A stretch of 64,000 nucleotides of DNA from an uncultured Pseudomonadota bacterium (GTDB lineage: Bacteria > Myxococcota_A > Bradymonadia > Bradymonadales > GCA-2716585), in the NCBI GenBank assembly GCA_937123825.1, contig CAKZKQ010000235.1, forward strand, positions 1 through 64,000. The letters run 5' to 3'. The translations under genes and the position numbers were made by a program. The stretch's first letter is position 1, and each line of letters starts with the position of its first letter. Shown here piece after piece: positions 8,579 to 17,518 of the stretch. The notes under the pieces are model-generated. The model saw only the letters and a program-made list of their open reading frames with translations, was not told where the DNA came from and did not search any database.

Positions 8579-9649
8579 TCAGGCTCCACCACCCAGCATC
8601 CCCAAGAGCCCCTCAGGAACCTCATAAGACCCTTTTTTAAGGTACTGGGCCTTGAGCGCCTGCACTCTGGTCGAGGCCTGCAAGAGCCGCTGGCGCAATT
8701 CGGGGCTGCCTTCGGCCAGACGCACCATGTGTTCGTGGGCGCGCAGCCACTTGTCCTCGGTGTGGCAGATCAAAAAGATGTCCACGCCGGCCTTGAGCCC
8801 CAGCTCGATCATCTCTTCGACGCTGTAGCGCTCGCTGACGGCCTTCATCTCCAGGTCGTCGGTGATGACCACGCCGTTGTAGTGCATCTGCTTGCGCAGC
8901 AGCGCCTCGATCCCCGCCTCGGAGAGCGTCACCGGGTGGTCGGGGTCAATGGCAGGGGCCAGGATGTGGGCGGTCATGAGCATGGGGATGCGGCTCTTGA
9001 TGGCGCGCCGAAACGGCAACAACTCAATCTCTTTGAGGCGCTTCATGTCGTGGTTGACCACGGGCAGCTCAAAGTGCGAGTCGGCCACCGTGTCGCCGTG
9101 CCCGGGAAAGTGCTTCCCACAAGGAATCACCCCGGCGATGTAGTGCCCCACGGTCCAGGCCCCCGCCAGACGCGCCACCTGACGCGGGTCGGTGCCAAAA
9201 GCCCGGTCCCCAATGACGGTGTTCTCCGGGTTGGTAAAGACGTCCAGTACCGGGGCAAAGTTGAGGTTGAAGCCCAGCGCCGCCAGATCCAGCGCCAGCG
9301 ACTCGCTGACTGAAGCGATCTTGTCGGGGTCACCAGCCTCGGCCAACTCCATCATCGGTCCCACCGGCACCACGCCGTGCTTGAGCCGCCGCACGCGGCC
9401 GCCTTCCTGGTCCACGGCGATGAGCGGACCGTGCCCTCCTTCGGGGCGCGCGGCGCTGAGGCGAGCATTGAGCATGGCGAGCGTCTCCAAACCGTCGTCG
9501 CTCTGGTCGATGTTGCGCGAAAAGAGGATCACGCCGCCGACGTGCCCGGCGCGCAGCGCCTTGTCGAGCGTCTGCGGGGGTGCTTCCTTGCCTTCAAAGC
9601 CCACCATCAGCGCATCCCCTGCGGCGCGGGCCAACTCCTGTGTGTTCAT
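8579..9649 (-). CDS. nagZ: Beta-N-acetylhexosaminidase, glycoside hydrolase family 3 (NagZ-type)
   Basis: 356 residues. The ATG at 9649 has GGAGG 7 bases upstream. GH3 signatures appear in order: VGGVILFSRNI, LIAVDQEGGRVRRL, FAPVLDVFTNPENTVIGDRAF, the NagZ catalytic-loop signature CGKHFPGHGDTVADSH (His/Asp general acid-base pair) and VVITDDLEMKAVSERY, whose Asp is the nucleophile. NagZ removes N-acetylglucosamine from anhydromuropeptides in cytoplasmic peptidoglycan recycling. No signal peptide is visible, in keeping with that. It follows two oligopeptide/dipeptide-type permease genes on the same strand with 35 bases between them. Such permeases can import muropeptides, so a recycling role for the whole set is plausible but inferred. 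Confidence 0.93.
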   Translation of the reverse strand: MNTQELARAAGDALMVGFEGKEAPPQTLDKALRAGHVGGVILFSRNIDQSDDGLETLAMLNARLSAARPEGGHGPLIAVDQEGGRVRRLKHGVVPVGPMMELAEAGDPDKIASVSESLALDLAALGFNLNFAPVLDVFTNPENTVIGDRAFGTDPRQVARLAGAWTVGHYIAGVIPCGKHFPGHGDTVADSHFELPVVNHDMKRLKEIELLPFRRAIKSRIPMLMTAHILAPAIDPDHPVTLSEAGIEALLRKQMHYNGVVITDDLEMKAVSERYSVEEMIELGLKAGVDIFLICHTEDKWLRAHEHMVRLAEGSPELRQRLLQASTRVQALKAQYLKKGSYEVPEGLLGMLGGGA

Positions 9650-9684
9650 CCTTGAACCTCCTTGTGCTTCTCTCTACACGACCC

Positions 9685-10521
9685 TCAGGTCGAGGCTTCC
9701 ACGCGACCGGCCAGGCGCGGGTCGAGGTGATCCCGCAGCGCATCGCCAATAAAGTTGATGGCCAGCACGGTCAGCATGATGGCCAGCCCTGGGAAGAAGG
9801 CAATGTGCTGGGTCACCAGGAAGTAATCGGCCCCCCGGTCCAGCAGCGCCCCCCAGCTTGCGGTGTTTTGCGGCCCCAGGCCCAAAAATGACAGCGTCGC
9901 TTCGCCCAGGATCGCCCCGGCGACCCCAAAGGTCGCCTGCACGATGACCGGCCCCCAGATGTTGGGCATGATGTGCTTCCACATGATCCGCCAGGGCGGA
10001 AAACCAAGCGCCTTGGCGGCCTGCACGTAGTCCTTCTCTCGCTCCACCAGCACCTGACCACGGATCAACCGGGCAAACCCGGCCCAGCCCGTGATCGAGA
10101 GCGCAAAGATCACCGTCCACAACGACGGCTCCTGGGTGATGAAGATGATCAGGATGGCCAGCAGTATCCCCGGAAAGGACATGAAGACCTCGGTCAGGCG
10201 CATGATGGCCTCATCGACCCAGCCGCCCATATAGCCGCTCAGCAGCCCCAACAAGATCCCCAACAAGAGCCGCAGCGTCACCGTGATGCTGCCGACCACC
10301 ACCGCCACACGGGCGCCGTGGACCACCTCGGTCATCACATCCGAGCCGTTGTCGTCGGTGCCCATGGGGTGCTCCCAGGAAGGGCCCTGGAGTTGTTGGC
10401 GGACGTTGGTCTGGCCGCGCTCGTAGGGGGCCAGCGCGGGCGCCAGCGCGGCCACGGCCAGCACCAACAAGAGGATCGCGGCGCCCAGCAGCGCCAGCGG
10501 TGATCGCGTCAACCAAGCCAT
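9685..10521 (-). CDS. ABC transporter permease, DppC/OppC type
   Basis: 278 residues with six predicted membrane segments. The N-terminal part has the OppC_N helix (SPLALLGAAILLLVLAVAAL) followed by HPMGTDDNGSDVMTEVVHGARV, the signature before the binding-protein-dependent transport core. The EAA loop, which docks the ATPase, is EKDYVQAAKALGFPPWRIMWKHI. It starts 4 bases after the stop of the DppB-type gene and has AGGTGA upstream. The partner ATPases and the solute-binding protein are not encoded nearby, so they must come from elsewhere. Substrate is peptide-like by family; muropeptide import is only suggested by the neighbouring nagZ. Confidence 0.92.
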   Translation of the reverse strand: MAWLTRSPLALLGAAILLLVLAVAALAPALAPYERGQTNVRQQLQGPSWEHPMGTDDNGSDVMTEVVHGARVAVVVGSITVTLRLLLGILLGLLSGYMGGWVDEAIMRLTEVFMSFPGILLAILIIFITQEPSLWTVIFALSITGWAGFARLIRGQVLVEREKDYVQAAKALGFPPWRIMWKHIMPNIWGPVIVQATFGVAGAILGEATLSFLGLGPQNTASWGALLDRGADYFLVTQHIAFFPGLAIMLTVLAINFIGDALRDHLDPRLAGRVEAST

Positions 10522-10525
10522 CGCT

Positions 10526-11455
10526 TCACCTCAACTTCACGCGGGGGTCGATCCACGTATAGAGCATGTCCGTCACCAGGTTCACCCCCACATTGGCAAA
10601 GGTGATCAGCAACACACAGCCCTGCACCAGGCGATAATTGCGCGTAAAGATGGCCTCCAGCAAAAGCGTCCCCAACCCGGGCCGCGCAAAGACCTTCTCC
10701 ACCACGATCGCCCCGGCCAGCACGGCCCCAAACTGCAACCCCATGATGGTCACCACCGGGATGAGGGCGTTGCGCAGGACGTGTTTGCCCACCACCACGC
10801 GCTCCGAGAGCCCTTTGGCGCGCGCGGTGCGAACATAATCCTGCTCCAACGAGTCCAGCACGCTGGCGCGCGTCATCCGCGAGGTCTTGGCCGCCAAAGC
10901 GGTCCCCAGCGTCACCGCAGGCAGCAAAAGCCCAGAGATGCCCTCCATCCCGGCGCCGGGATCGGGCAACCACTGCAATGTCAGGCTAAAGAGGATCAAG
11001 AGCATCGGCCCCAACCAGAAGTTGGGGATCGAGATGCCCAGCAGCGACACCACCGCCAAGCTGGCGTCGGTGGCCTTGCCACGGTTGAGCGCCGCCATGA
11101 CCCCAGCGGGCAGCGCCAATATGGCCGCGATCAGCATGCTGGCCACGGCCAGCTCCACGGTTGGGCCGATGGCTTCGAGCAGGCGAGACATGACGGTCAC
11201 GCCGCGCTCCTCGCAGAGCTCTCCAAAGCTGCCGCTGGCCACCTCATCGACCACAAAGTGCCAATACTGGGCCCACAAGGGCTGATCCAGCCCCAAACAC
11301 TGGCGCAGGTTGTCTTTATCGACCGCCAGCGCCGTCTCGCCCAGGATCGACTCGACGGGGTCACCGGGGACAAGCCGCAAGGTCACAAAGACCAGCGTGG
11401 CCACCCCCCAGATCACCAGCAGCGAGTTGCCCAGGCGCCTGATCCAATAGTTCAT
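10526..11455 (-). CDS. ABC transporter permease, DppB/OppB type
   Basis: 309 residues. It opens with the OppB N-terminal signature (MNYWIRRLGNSLLVIWGVATL, then FVTLRLVPGDPV) and contains the periplasmic loop LGLDQPLWAQYWHFV typical of DppB/OppB. The EAA loop is SLEQDYVRTARAKGLSERVVVGKHVLRNALIP. It pairs with the DppC-type gene 4 bases downstream to form the membrane channel of a peptide/nickel-family importer. Its start has only a weak ribosome binding site. The 180-base gap upstream separates it from the DUF1501 gene, so it may have its own promoter. Confidence 0.92.
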   Translation of the reverse strand: MNYWIRRLGNSLLVIWGVATLVFVTLRLVPGDPVESILGETALAVDKDNLRQCLGLDQPLWAQYWHFVVDEVASGSFGELCEERGVTVMSRLLEAIGPTVELAVASMLIAAILALPAGVMAALNRGKATDASLAVVSLLGISIPNFWLGPMLLILFSLTLQWLPDPGAGMEGISGLLLPAVTLGTALAAKTSRMTRASVLDSLEQDYVRTARAKGLSERVVVGKHVLRNALIPVVTIMGLQFGAVLAGAIVVEKVFARPGLGTLLLEAIFTRNYRLVQGCVLLITFANVGVNLVTDMLYTWIDPRVKLR

Positions 11456-11634
11456 GATGGGTCTTTACTTCAAAACCAGGGCAGCGCTCGGGCCGGCCTC
11501 CCTGCCTGCCACGACCAACAAGGCCCGGTCTCTGGCTTGAAGCAACGCAGAGACCTGGTGTTTTGATGCCCTCACACAACCACAAAAACCACGCCGCAGA
11601 CAACCGCAAGGCCGGTTTGGGGCTCAGGTCGCGC

Positions 11635-12981
11635 TCAGACCATCAAGCAGGGCAGCCCTTCAACGCGCAAATCGTCGGTGCTCAGGCCGCTGGAGGCCAT
11701 GATCGAGGCCAGGACCGAGGTCGGGCTCAAGATCACCCCACCGGCGCTGGTGACCTCGCCGCTGATGGGGTCGATCGGCAGCGGGTTCTGGCCAATGTCG
11801 CTGGTGGCACCCACGACACGGTTGTGCGGCACCCCAGCACCCAGGAGCATGGCCGAGTTGACCAACGAGTGGTCGCGCCCGGCGCGGTTGTTGAGCGTGG
11901 GCGTGCGGCTGAACTCGCTGAAACACAGGATCGTGGTGCGGTCCATGAAGGTGCCGCCGTTGGGGTGAGGCTCAGCCGAGAGGTCATCGACCAGCGTGGC
12001 CAGCGCCTGGAACCCGTCGCGCAGCAGCGGCCCGTGGGCCGTCTCCCAGGTGTCGTCGTGGGTGTCGAGGCCGTTGGCCAACTCGATGGTGACGGTCTGG
12101 GCGATGCCGTACTTGAGCGCCTGAAAGGCCATCGCCGCCTGAGCGGGCGCCAACGCCAGGTTGTCGATCCCGTAGCGCGCGGCGATCTCAACCATCTCCG
12201 GGTCGTTGCCATCGGTGAACCGAAAGCGCCGGTTGAACCCGCCCACGACCAGCTCGCGGGCCTTGCGCTGGGTGTCGCCGATGAGCGTCAAAAACCCTTG
12301 CGCGTCGCGGTGGTCGGGGTCACAGCCCCTCACGCGCTCTCGGTAGGCGTCCAGCCGCGAGCGCACCGCCCCCGAAGGCGCGTCGGCCCCGTCGCTCAAG
12401 GCCGTCACCAGATCCTGGACGCTGCTGACCGACAACGCCGTGGCAAAGTTGGGGTCGCCCTCGTTGTAGGCCTCCACGCGAGAGACCAGATGGGGAATCG
12501 GACTCTGATCACCCTGCTGGGCCACAATCCGCGTCCCGGCGCTGGAGCCCGCCGCGGACAACCCTCGGGGCGCCAGACCGGTGATGAAGTACCGGCGGCC
12601 CACCTCGTGGGTCAGCGTGTCCATCGAGAGCCCGCGGACCATACACATCTTGTCAAAGTGCCGCGCGATGGGCTCGGCGGCCGGTCCAAACTCAATCTGA
12701 CTGCCCGAAGGCTGAATGATGCTCTGGCCAAAACCCACTGGCAGGCGGTCCCAGCCAAGCTGAATGCGGGTCTCTCCCACGCGCTCCTCGGTGAAGACAT
12801 CGGGGTCGCGCGGATCCAGACACATCAGCGTATCCCAGCCCCCGCTGAAGTAGCAGAAGATGAAATAGCGATCGACGGGGGCGGCGTCGGCCAGCGCGCG
12901 GCCAGCAAAACCGGCGTTCGACAGCACACACGCCGCCGTGCCCATCCCCAAAGACTTCAAAAAGGTTCTTCTGTTGATCAT
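11635..12981 (-). CDS. Tat-exported DUF1501 family protein
   Basis: 448 residues from the ATG at 12981, with GGAGGG 7 bases upstream. A twin-arginine signal peptide (NRRTFLKSLGMGTAACVLSN) leads to a DUF1501 body (YFIFCYFSGGWDTLMCLDPRDP at residues about 38-59). Conserved stretches include FQALKYGIAQTVTIELANGLDTHDD and MDRTTILCFSEFSRTP followed by GRDHSLVNSAMLLGAG. DUF1501 proteins belong to the alkaline phosphatase/sulfatase-like fold and are usually encoded beside planctomycete-type cytochrome proteins, as here. It is the last gene of a four-gene exported cluster. The enzymatic activity is unknown. Folding before export through Tat suggests a cofactor or metal. Confidence 0.88.
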   Translation of the reverse strand: MINRRTFLKSLGMGTAACVLSNAGFAGRALADAAPVDRYFIFCYFSGGWDTLMCLDPRDPDVFTEERVGETRIQLGWDRLPVGFGQSIIQPSGSQIEFGPAAEPIARHFDKMCMVRGLSMDTLTHEVGRRYFITGLAPRGLSAAGSSAGTRIVAQQGDQSPIPHLVSRVEAYNEGDPNFATALSVSSVQDLVTALSDGADAPSGAVRSRLDAYRERVRGCDPDHRDAQGFLTLIGDTQRKARELVVGGFNRRFRFTDGNDPEMVEIAARYGIDNLALAPAQAAMAFQALKYGIAQTVTIELANGLDTHDDTWETAHGPLLRDGFQALATLVDDLSAEPHPNGGTFMDRTTILCFSEFSRTPTLNNRAGRDHSLVNSAMLLGAGVPHNRVVGATSDIGQNPLPIDPISGEVTSAGGVILSPTSVLASIMASSGLSTDDLRVEGLPCLMV

Positions 12982-12998
12982 CTCTTTGCCCTCCGCGC

Positions 12999-13682
12999 TC
13001 AGTACGCCATGAACTCGGGCGCGGTGACCATGGCCACGCACACCCCAAGCCAGGCTTGGCGTTGATCATCGGTGTCGTTGAGGATCTCGCCGTGAAGCTG
13101 GCGCAGATCGATCAACCCTTCAGTCGAGTCCTCGGGCACGTAAATCCCGTGGAGCTTCAGGCGCAGGAAGCGCAGGTTGGCGTCGACATCGTCGGGGTGA
13201 CGCACCACCAGACGGTCTTGGGCCTGGGGCGTGTCCTGGTCGCGCTCAATGGCCTTGGCGCAGACCTGCCCGGCCATGTCGTCCATAAACTTGGCAAAGA
13301 GCGGCGAAGGCTCGTTGTTGGTCTCGGTCACCTGGATGTAGTCGGCCTCGCCCAGCGTGCGTGAAAACCCATCAAAGAGCACCACCTCGCGGCCGTTGCG
13401 CGCTTCGACGCTCCAGGTGATGCCGCCAAAGAGCATCGGAATGGAGCGGCGCAGGTGATCGACGCTCAAACGGCGCGCTGCGCGGCCTTCCCGCACCACC
13501 ACCGGCTCCAGCGGCACGTCGCCGCGCTCATCAACGGGCGCCTCGGTCTCGGACTCTTCAAACGTTTCTTCGGAAGGCACCTGCGTTGGCGCCGCGCTCT
13601 GGTTGTCCGAGCCGCCACAGCCCATCAGCAACGCGCACGCGCTCAGCCAAAGGCCCAGCATTGAGGTCAGTCTGGTCTTCAT
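12999..13682 (-). CDS. Lipoprotein of the DUF1501/cytochrome cluster
   Basis: 227 residues from the ATG at 13682. The upstream GGAGGTGAG overlaps the end of the preceding gene, so the two are translationally close. The signal ends at the lipobox LLMGC, followed by an acidic linker (about residues 30-60). The body begins with RRLSVDHLRRSIPMLFGGITW, which resembles the RRLSVDLRGHLPTL segment at the N-terminus of the neighbouring 533-residue protein. Both look like the helical region that opens planctomycete-type DUF1549/DUF1587 proteins. No CxxCH haem motif is present. It is probably a structural partner of the DUF1501 and cytochrome proteins at the cell surface. Exact role unknown. Confidence 0.75.
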   Translation of the reverse strand: MKTRLTSMLGLWLSACALLMGCGGSDNQSAAPTQVPSEETFEESETEAPVDERGDVPLEPVVVREGRAARRLSVDHLRRSIPMLFGGITWSVEARNGREVVLFDGFSRTLGEADYIQVTETNNEPSPLFAKFMDDMAGQVCAKAIERDQDTPQAQDRLVVRHPDDVDANLRFLRLKLHGIYVPEDSTEGLIDLRQLHGEILNDTDDQRQAWLGVCVAMVTAPEFMAY

Positions 13683-13683
13683 C

Positions 13684-15285
13684 TCACTCACCTCCCGCAA
13701 AACGCTGGCCCTGGACGTATTCAGGGCGAGTCACCAGCGCCAGAATCAGCGCCTTGAGGTTGTAGTCGTTGGCTTCAAACTCGGCGAAGAGTTCTTCGAT
13801 GACCTCTTCGTCGTCCACACCAGCGTCCTGCCCCATAAAGAGCCGCCACATCTTGCGCACCGTGCAGCGGCCAAACTGACCGCTATCGATGGCCTCTTGC
13901 GCCAACACCGCCGGTCCCTGCTCAATGGCGTCGATCATCGACTCATCGGCAAAGAGATAGGGCTTGAGGAAGCCCAGATAGGGTTCTTCGTCGGGGTGGG
14001 TGGCCTCAGTGACGTAGAAAAGTTGGCAGATGGCCTGCTGCGCGCCGCGCTCGGTGGCGCAGTTGGGCTGCTCGGTGGGAAAGAGCCCTTCATTGAGGGC
14101 GCCCAGACCCGCTTCGGAGTAACGGCCCCAGTGCGCGGCGGCCGGTTCGACGGCCACGTGGCAGAATTTGCAGCCGCAGCGCTCGGTCAGGTTGGGCTCA
14201 TCGTTGCAGGCATCGTCGCCAGGGGGCAGGCCGCCGGGCGGCGCCTCAAAGAACTGGCACAAAAAGGCGTTGTAGAAGCGGTTGGCGCGCGAGCGGTTGG
14301 TCTGGAACTTGATGAGGTAGGCCGGCATGGTCAACACACCCGCGTGACGCGGGCCGCGCTCGACGGTGACCCAGCGGTCTTCATCAAAACCCAGCCCGTC
14401 GGGCACCTCGTAGTTCTGCTCGGGCGTGGAGAGGAAGATCGCCCCACCCGTGCGGGCCTGATGGGCCACATAATGGGCCACGGGCCCGTTGACCTCCATG
14501 TCCGTCGCCAGGATGAAGTCCGTGTAGGGGCGCTCGCCGCGCACCACGGCGTCGCTAAAGCGCATGAGCTGCTCGGCAAACGAGTCGAGGATCGAAAAAC
14601 GGGTGCTGATGCCGTTGGCGTTGAGCTGACACCAGCGCAAATTGGGCCCGCAGCCACACCCCAGGCTCCCGGTGGTGCTGCTGCAGTCGGCCATGATGTC
14701 GGGGTTGCGCGCCGAAGGGCCTTCGAGCGCCTCCTGGGCTTCAAACGCGCACGCTTTGACCGTGGTGCCGGGCGCCCAATAGGGCTCAACCTCCACGTAG
14801 CCGTCCTGCACAGCCCCCTCGATGGTGGGATGGGGCGTGGTCAGAATTCGACCGTCCTGACCGAAGCGCGCGGGCTCATCCAAACAGGCAACAGCGGCGC
14901 CGCGATACCGAAGTGCGCGCTGGGCCGACCAATAAGCGGGCGACTGGCCTTCGCTGGGGGCGTTGAGCGTCCACCCCACGCCGGTCAGACGCTGGCTTTC
15001 GACGTTGGTCCAGCGCAAATCCTTGTGGTAGGCGCGCATTCGGTTCAAAAAACCGTCGCTGTCGAGCATGGCCCCCACAATCTCCGGGTCCAACTCTCCA
15101 TTGGCGACCACCGACTCCATCTCGGCCAGCGTCGGCAGGTGCCCGCGCAGGTCGACGCTCAATCGTCTCAGGTATTGCAGGTCGCTCTGGACCCGCGATG
15201 GCTCGCAGACCTGGGCCATGGCCGTGCCACTCGACAGCACGCCCAGGATCAGAACCACGCTCCAGATGACAGGGTTGATCTTCAT
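13684..15285 (-). CDS. Exported planctomycete-type cytochrome-like protein (DUF1549/DUF1588-like)
   Basis: 533 residues with a cleavable signal peptide (MKINPVIWSVVLILGVLSSG, ending AMAQ). The N-terminal motif YLRRLSVDLRGHLPTLAEME is typical of the DUF1549/DUF1587 families of Planctomycetes and Myxococcota. A Cys-rich centre has CGCGPNLRWC, and CGCKFCHVAVEPAAAHWGRY carries one CxxCH haem-binding motif. The C-terminal part (VRKMWRLFMGQDAGVDDEEV and LVTRPEYV) matches the DUF1585/1588 ending. It probably carries a c-type haem in the periplasm and works with the Tat DUF1501 protein. The same-strand genes before and after it are 12 bases away and directly adjacent. Function of this family is not established. 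Confidence 0.82.
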   Translation of the reverse strand: MKINPVIWSVVLILGVLSSGTAMAQVCEPSRVQSDLQYLRRLSVDLRGHLPTLAEMESVVANGELDPEIVGAMLDSDGFLNRMRAYHKDLRWTNVESQRLTGVGWTLNAPSEGQSPAYWSAQRALRYRGAAVACLDEPARFGQDGRILTTPHPTIEGAVQDGYVEVEPYWAPGTTVKACAFEAQEALEGPSARNPDIMADCSSTTGSLGCGCGPNLRWCQLNANGISTRFSILDSFAEQLMRFSDAVVRGERPYTDFILATDMEVNGPVAHYVAHQARTGGAIFLSTPEQNYEVPDGLGFDEDRWVTVERGPRHAGVLTMPAYLIKFQTNRSRANRFYNAFLCQFFEAPPGGLPPGDDACNDEPNLTERCGCKFCHVAVEPAAAHWGRYSEAGLGALNEGLFPTEQPNCATERGAQQAICQLFYVTEATHPDEEPYLGFLKPYLFADESMIDAIEQGPAVLAQEAIDSGQFGRCTVRKMWRLFMGQDAGVDDEEVIEELFAEFEANDYNLKALILALVTRPEYVQGQRFAGGE

Positions 15286-15297
15286 CGTGGTTCCTCC

Positions 15298-16557
15298 TCA
15301 GGGCTCAAGCCCGTCTTCAATCCAACGTTGAACAAGCTGGGCGGTGCCCAACTCCAGCGGCTGTCCGTCGGCAGGCATGGAGCCCTCTTCGAGCGTCACC
15401 AGGATCGCCGCCGCTTCATCGGACCACTGCTCGTAGGTTTCCAAATGGTGGGCCACGCCGCCTTCGGCGTGGCAGCGGCCGCAGTTGGCCTGGGCAAAAG
15501 GCTCGATGTGAGTCGCAAAGCCGACCACCTCACCATCGTCGCCCACACGCCACAACGCGCCATCGGCCCAAAGCCACAAGATCCCATCCTGAGACACCTG
15601 CGCCAGCGACACCGTCCCCAGCGCCTCGGGCTTTTCAAAGCGCTCAACGCTGGCGCCGCTGAGCTTGGCAATGTGTCCAGAATCCACCGCCCACACCGCC
15701 CCGCTTTGGGGGTCGGACGCCAAGGCTTCGAGGCCTGCGGCGCCAGGATCATCGGGCGAATCGGTCAACGCCACCGGCCGCCACGCCACCTGACCATCAC
15801 CAAGAGACACGCGTTCAATGAGCGCGTCGCCGTCCAGACCCAAGAGACGCCCGTTGGCCGCAGGCACCGCCGCAGAGGCAGGCTCTTGCTCAAGCGACAC
15901 CCAGACCCAACCGTCGCCATCCTGGCGAAGGAGCGAGAGCGCGCCGTCGTCTTGTGTCAGGACCACCTGGGACGCGTCGGCCGCCGCGTGGATGCCCACC
16001 ACAGCCTCGATCCCTTCAAAAGCGGCCAATTGACCGCCTTCGTACACAAAAAGCTCGGCATCGGTGGCCAACCAAAGCACGCCGTCGGCCTCAGCCAGCG
16101 CCAACACCGGGCCTTCACCCAACTCGCTCTGCAACGAGGTGATGCGCAGCGACGCGCCGTCCCAGACCCAAAGCCCATCCGCGCGCGCCACCAGAACGCC
16201 GACCTCCTCCAGGAGGATCATGGCGTTGACCGGCTCGGCATCCACCAACTCAAAGCCCGCGCTCCGCTCCACAAAGAGTCCTTCCGGGCCGCCGACCCAG
16301 GTCCCCAAGAGCGCATCTTGCACCACCGAAAGCGCGTTTGACCCCCAGTCGCCGTCAGGGAGACCCAGCTCGACCCCTTGAGAGGCCACCTCGGTGACCG
16401 CCTCTGGCCGAACCACCGGCACAGACTCAGATGAGGGCCCAGACACACCGTCTCCCCCACCGGAGTCGCCTCCGCAAGCACACAAACCCATCAGCGCACA
16501 CAGCGCCACACCGCCTGACGCGGACCAACGCCGCTTGTCAGGACCCCACGATCGCAT
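15298..16557 (-). CDS. Beta-propeller lipoprotein with C-terminal cytochrome c-like module
   Basis: 419 residues from the ATG at 16557, with GGAGGG 7 bases upstream. The signal peptide ends at a Cys lipobox (LMGLCACGG). Repeated blades follow (LLGTWVGGPEGLFVERSAG, VGVLVARADGLWVWDGASL, DGVLWLATDAELFVYEGGQL, DGILWLWADGALWRVGDDG), the pattern of a two-component-regulator-type propeller. The last 70 residues hold CGRCHAEGGVAHHLETYEQW and ...MPADGQPLELGTAQLVQRWIEDG, a single-haem planctomycete cytochrome C (PF07635-like) module. It is the first gene of the exported cluster. A surface-anchored electron-transfer or substrate-sensing protein is a reasonable guess. Confidence 0.8.
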   Translation of the reverse strand: MRSWGPDKRRWSASGGVALCALMGLCACGGDSGGGDGVSGPSSESVPVVRPEAVTEVASQGVELGLPDGDWGSNALSVVQDALLGTWVGGPEGLFVERSAGFELVDAEPVNAMILLEEVGVLVARADGLWVWDGASLRITSLQSELGEGPVLALAEADGVLWLATDAELFVYEGGQLAAFEGIEAVVGIHAAADASQVVLTQDDGALSLLRQDGDGWVWVSLEQEPASAAVPAANGRLLGLDGDALIERVSLGDGQVAWRPVALTDSPDDPGAAGLEALASDPQSGAVWAVDSGHIAKLSGASVERFEKPEALGTVSLAQVSQDGILWLWADGALWRVGDDGEVVGFATHIEPFAQANCGRCHAEGGVAHHLETYEQWSDEAAAILVTLEEGSMPADGQPLELGTAQLVQRWIEDGLEP

Positions 16558-16901
16558 GATCAAACCCTCCACCTTGAACTGGGCAAATGCACAAGACTCA
16601 GAGGCGCAGACACCAACGCGCAGGGGCGCGTTAAAGATATTTTTTGGAAAAATCGCGAGGCAACCACGCCGAGCGCCTTAACGAACCCATCGGCCCAGCG
16701 CACGCGCAGCTTCATGGCATTCTGACAAAGGAAGGAAAAGAGGCGGTCGAGGCACCAGGAAGGAAAGGGATCTCCACCAGTTTCCCGGCAAAGAGAGAAG
16801 CGTGGTCCCAATGGGGTTGGAACGACCGGCGCCTCGACCACCAACACCTCTTGGAATCGGAGAGAGCGCCAGGACACTTTAATTAGAAAACAAAACCACT
16901 T
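16558..16901. other. 344-base gap containing the probable promoter of the DUF1501/cytochrome cluster
   Basis: No gene is supported. On the minus strand, TTGCCT (16658-16663) and TATCTT (16634-16639) are 18 bases apart in an A/T-rich patch about 80 bases before the propeller gene start. This is the only sigma-70-like pair seen by eye. The far end of the gap borders the stop codon of a lipoprotein gene on the same strand. Confidence 0.4.
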
Positions 16902-17321
16902 TCATTGACATCCTTCCAACTGAAAGACCACGGGCTGAGAGCCTGCGCAGGTCTGGGTGACCTCGGGGCTGATGGAGCGGCCATCTTCGCTCTCGATGAG
17001 GAAGGTGAAGGCGTCGCCCTCCTGGGTCAGGTTGCCTTCATCATCGACCACGGGCGCCCGAAAGCCCTCACAACTCTCAAAGGGTGCGTCGGCGCTGGCG
17101 ATCCCCGCAGGCTCAGCCTCGGCGCTGGTGTCGTTCAAAAAGACCTTGGCGTTGCCCCAACACGGATCGTTGACCACCACGCGCAAGGTGCACTGCCCTG
17201 GCTGGCATTGATCTCCATCGCAGGCACACGACGGCGCGGGGGTCTCTGAGTCGCCCTCATCGCCGCAACCCACCACCACCAACGCCGCCGCACACCCCAG
17301 ACCCAACACAATCGCTTTCAT
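16902..17321 (-). CDS. Small Cys-rich lipoprotein
   Basis: 139 residues from the ATG at 17321, with GGAGG about 5 bases upstream. The signal peptide ends at LVVVGC, a good lipobox. The mature part starts with an acidic spacer and a Cys cluster (SCACDGDQCQPGQC), then an Ig-like or carbohydrate-binding-like beta-rich body (CTLRVVVNDPCWGNAKVFLND ... FTFLIESEDGRSISPEV) ending in CAGSQPVVFQLEGCQ. Six or more Cys suggest disulfides outside the cytoplasm. I recognise no family. Short lipoproteins of this style are numerous in Myxococcota. Confidence 0.75.
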   Translation of the reverse strand: MKAIVLGLGCAAALVVVGCGDEGDSETPAPSCACDGDQCQPGQCTLRVVVNDPCWGNAKVFLNDTSAEAEPAGIASADAPFESCEGFRAPVVDDEGNLTQEGDAFTFLIESEDGRSISPEVTQTCAGSQPVVFQLEGCQ

Positions 17322-17518
17322 GATTCCTCCATGATCCCCATTCCAAATCCAACGGGAGTCATAGCCCACCGGGCAAAGAAGGGGCAACCACCAAAAACTC
17401 AAAGGGGGTCTGTCACACCTGGGACACTGGCACCTCTTTCACCGCGCAACACCGCACAGCGCTTGTGTGTCCCGACACGGGACCACAGCACCGACGCCCA
17501 AGACCACGGAGATCGCCC

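Noticed and set aside
13603-16341. 912-codon open frame on the plus strand opposite the cytochrome cluster
   Set aside because: It is antisense to three genes that have signal peptides, ribosome binding sites and CxxCH motifs. The product is rich in Arg, His and Gly with no recognisable motif.
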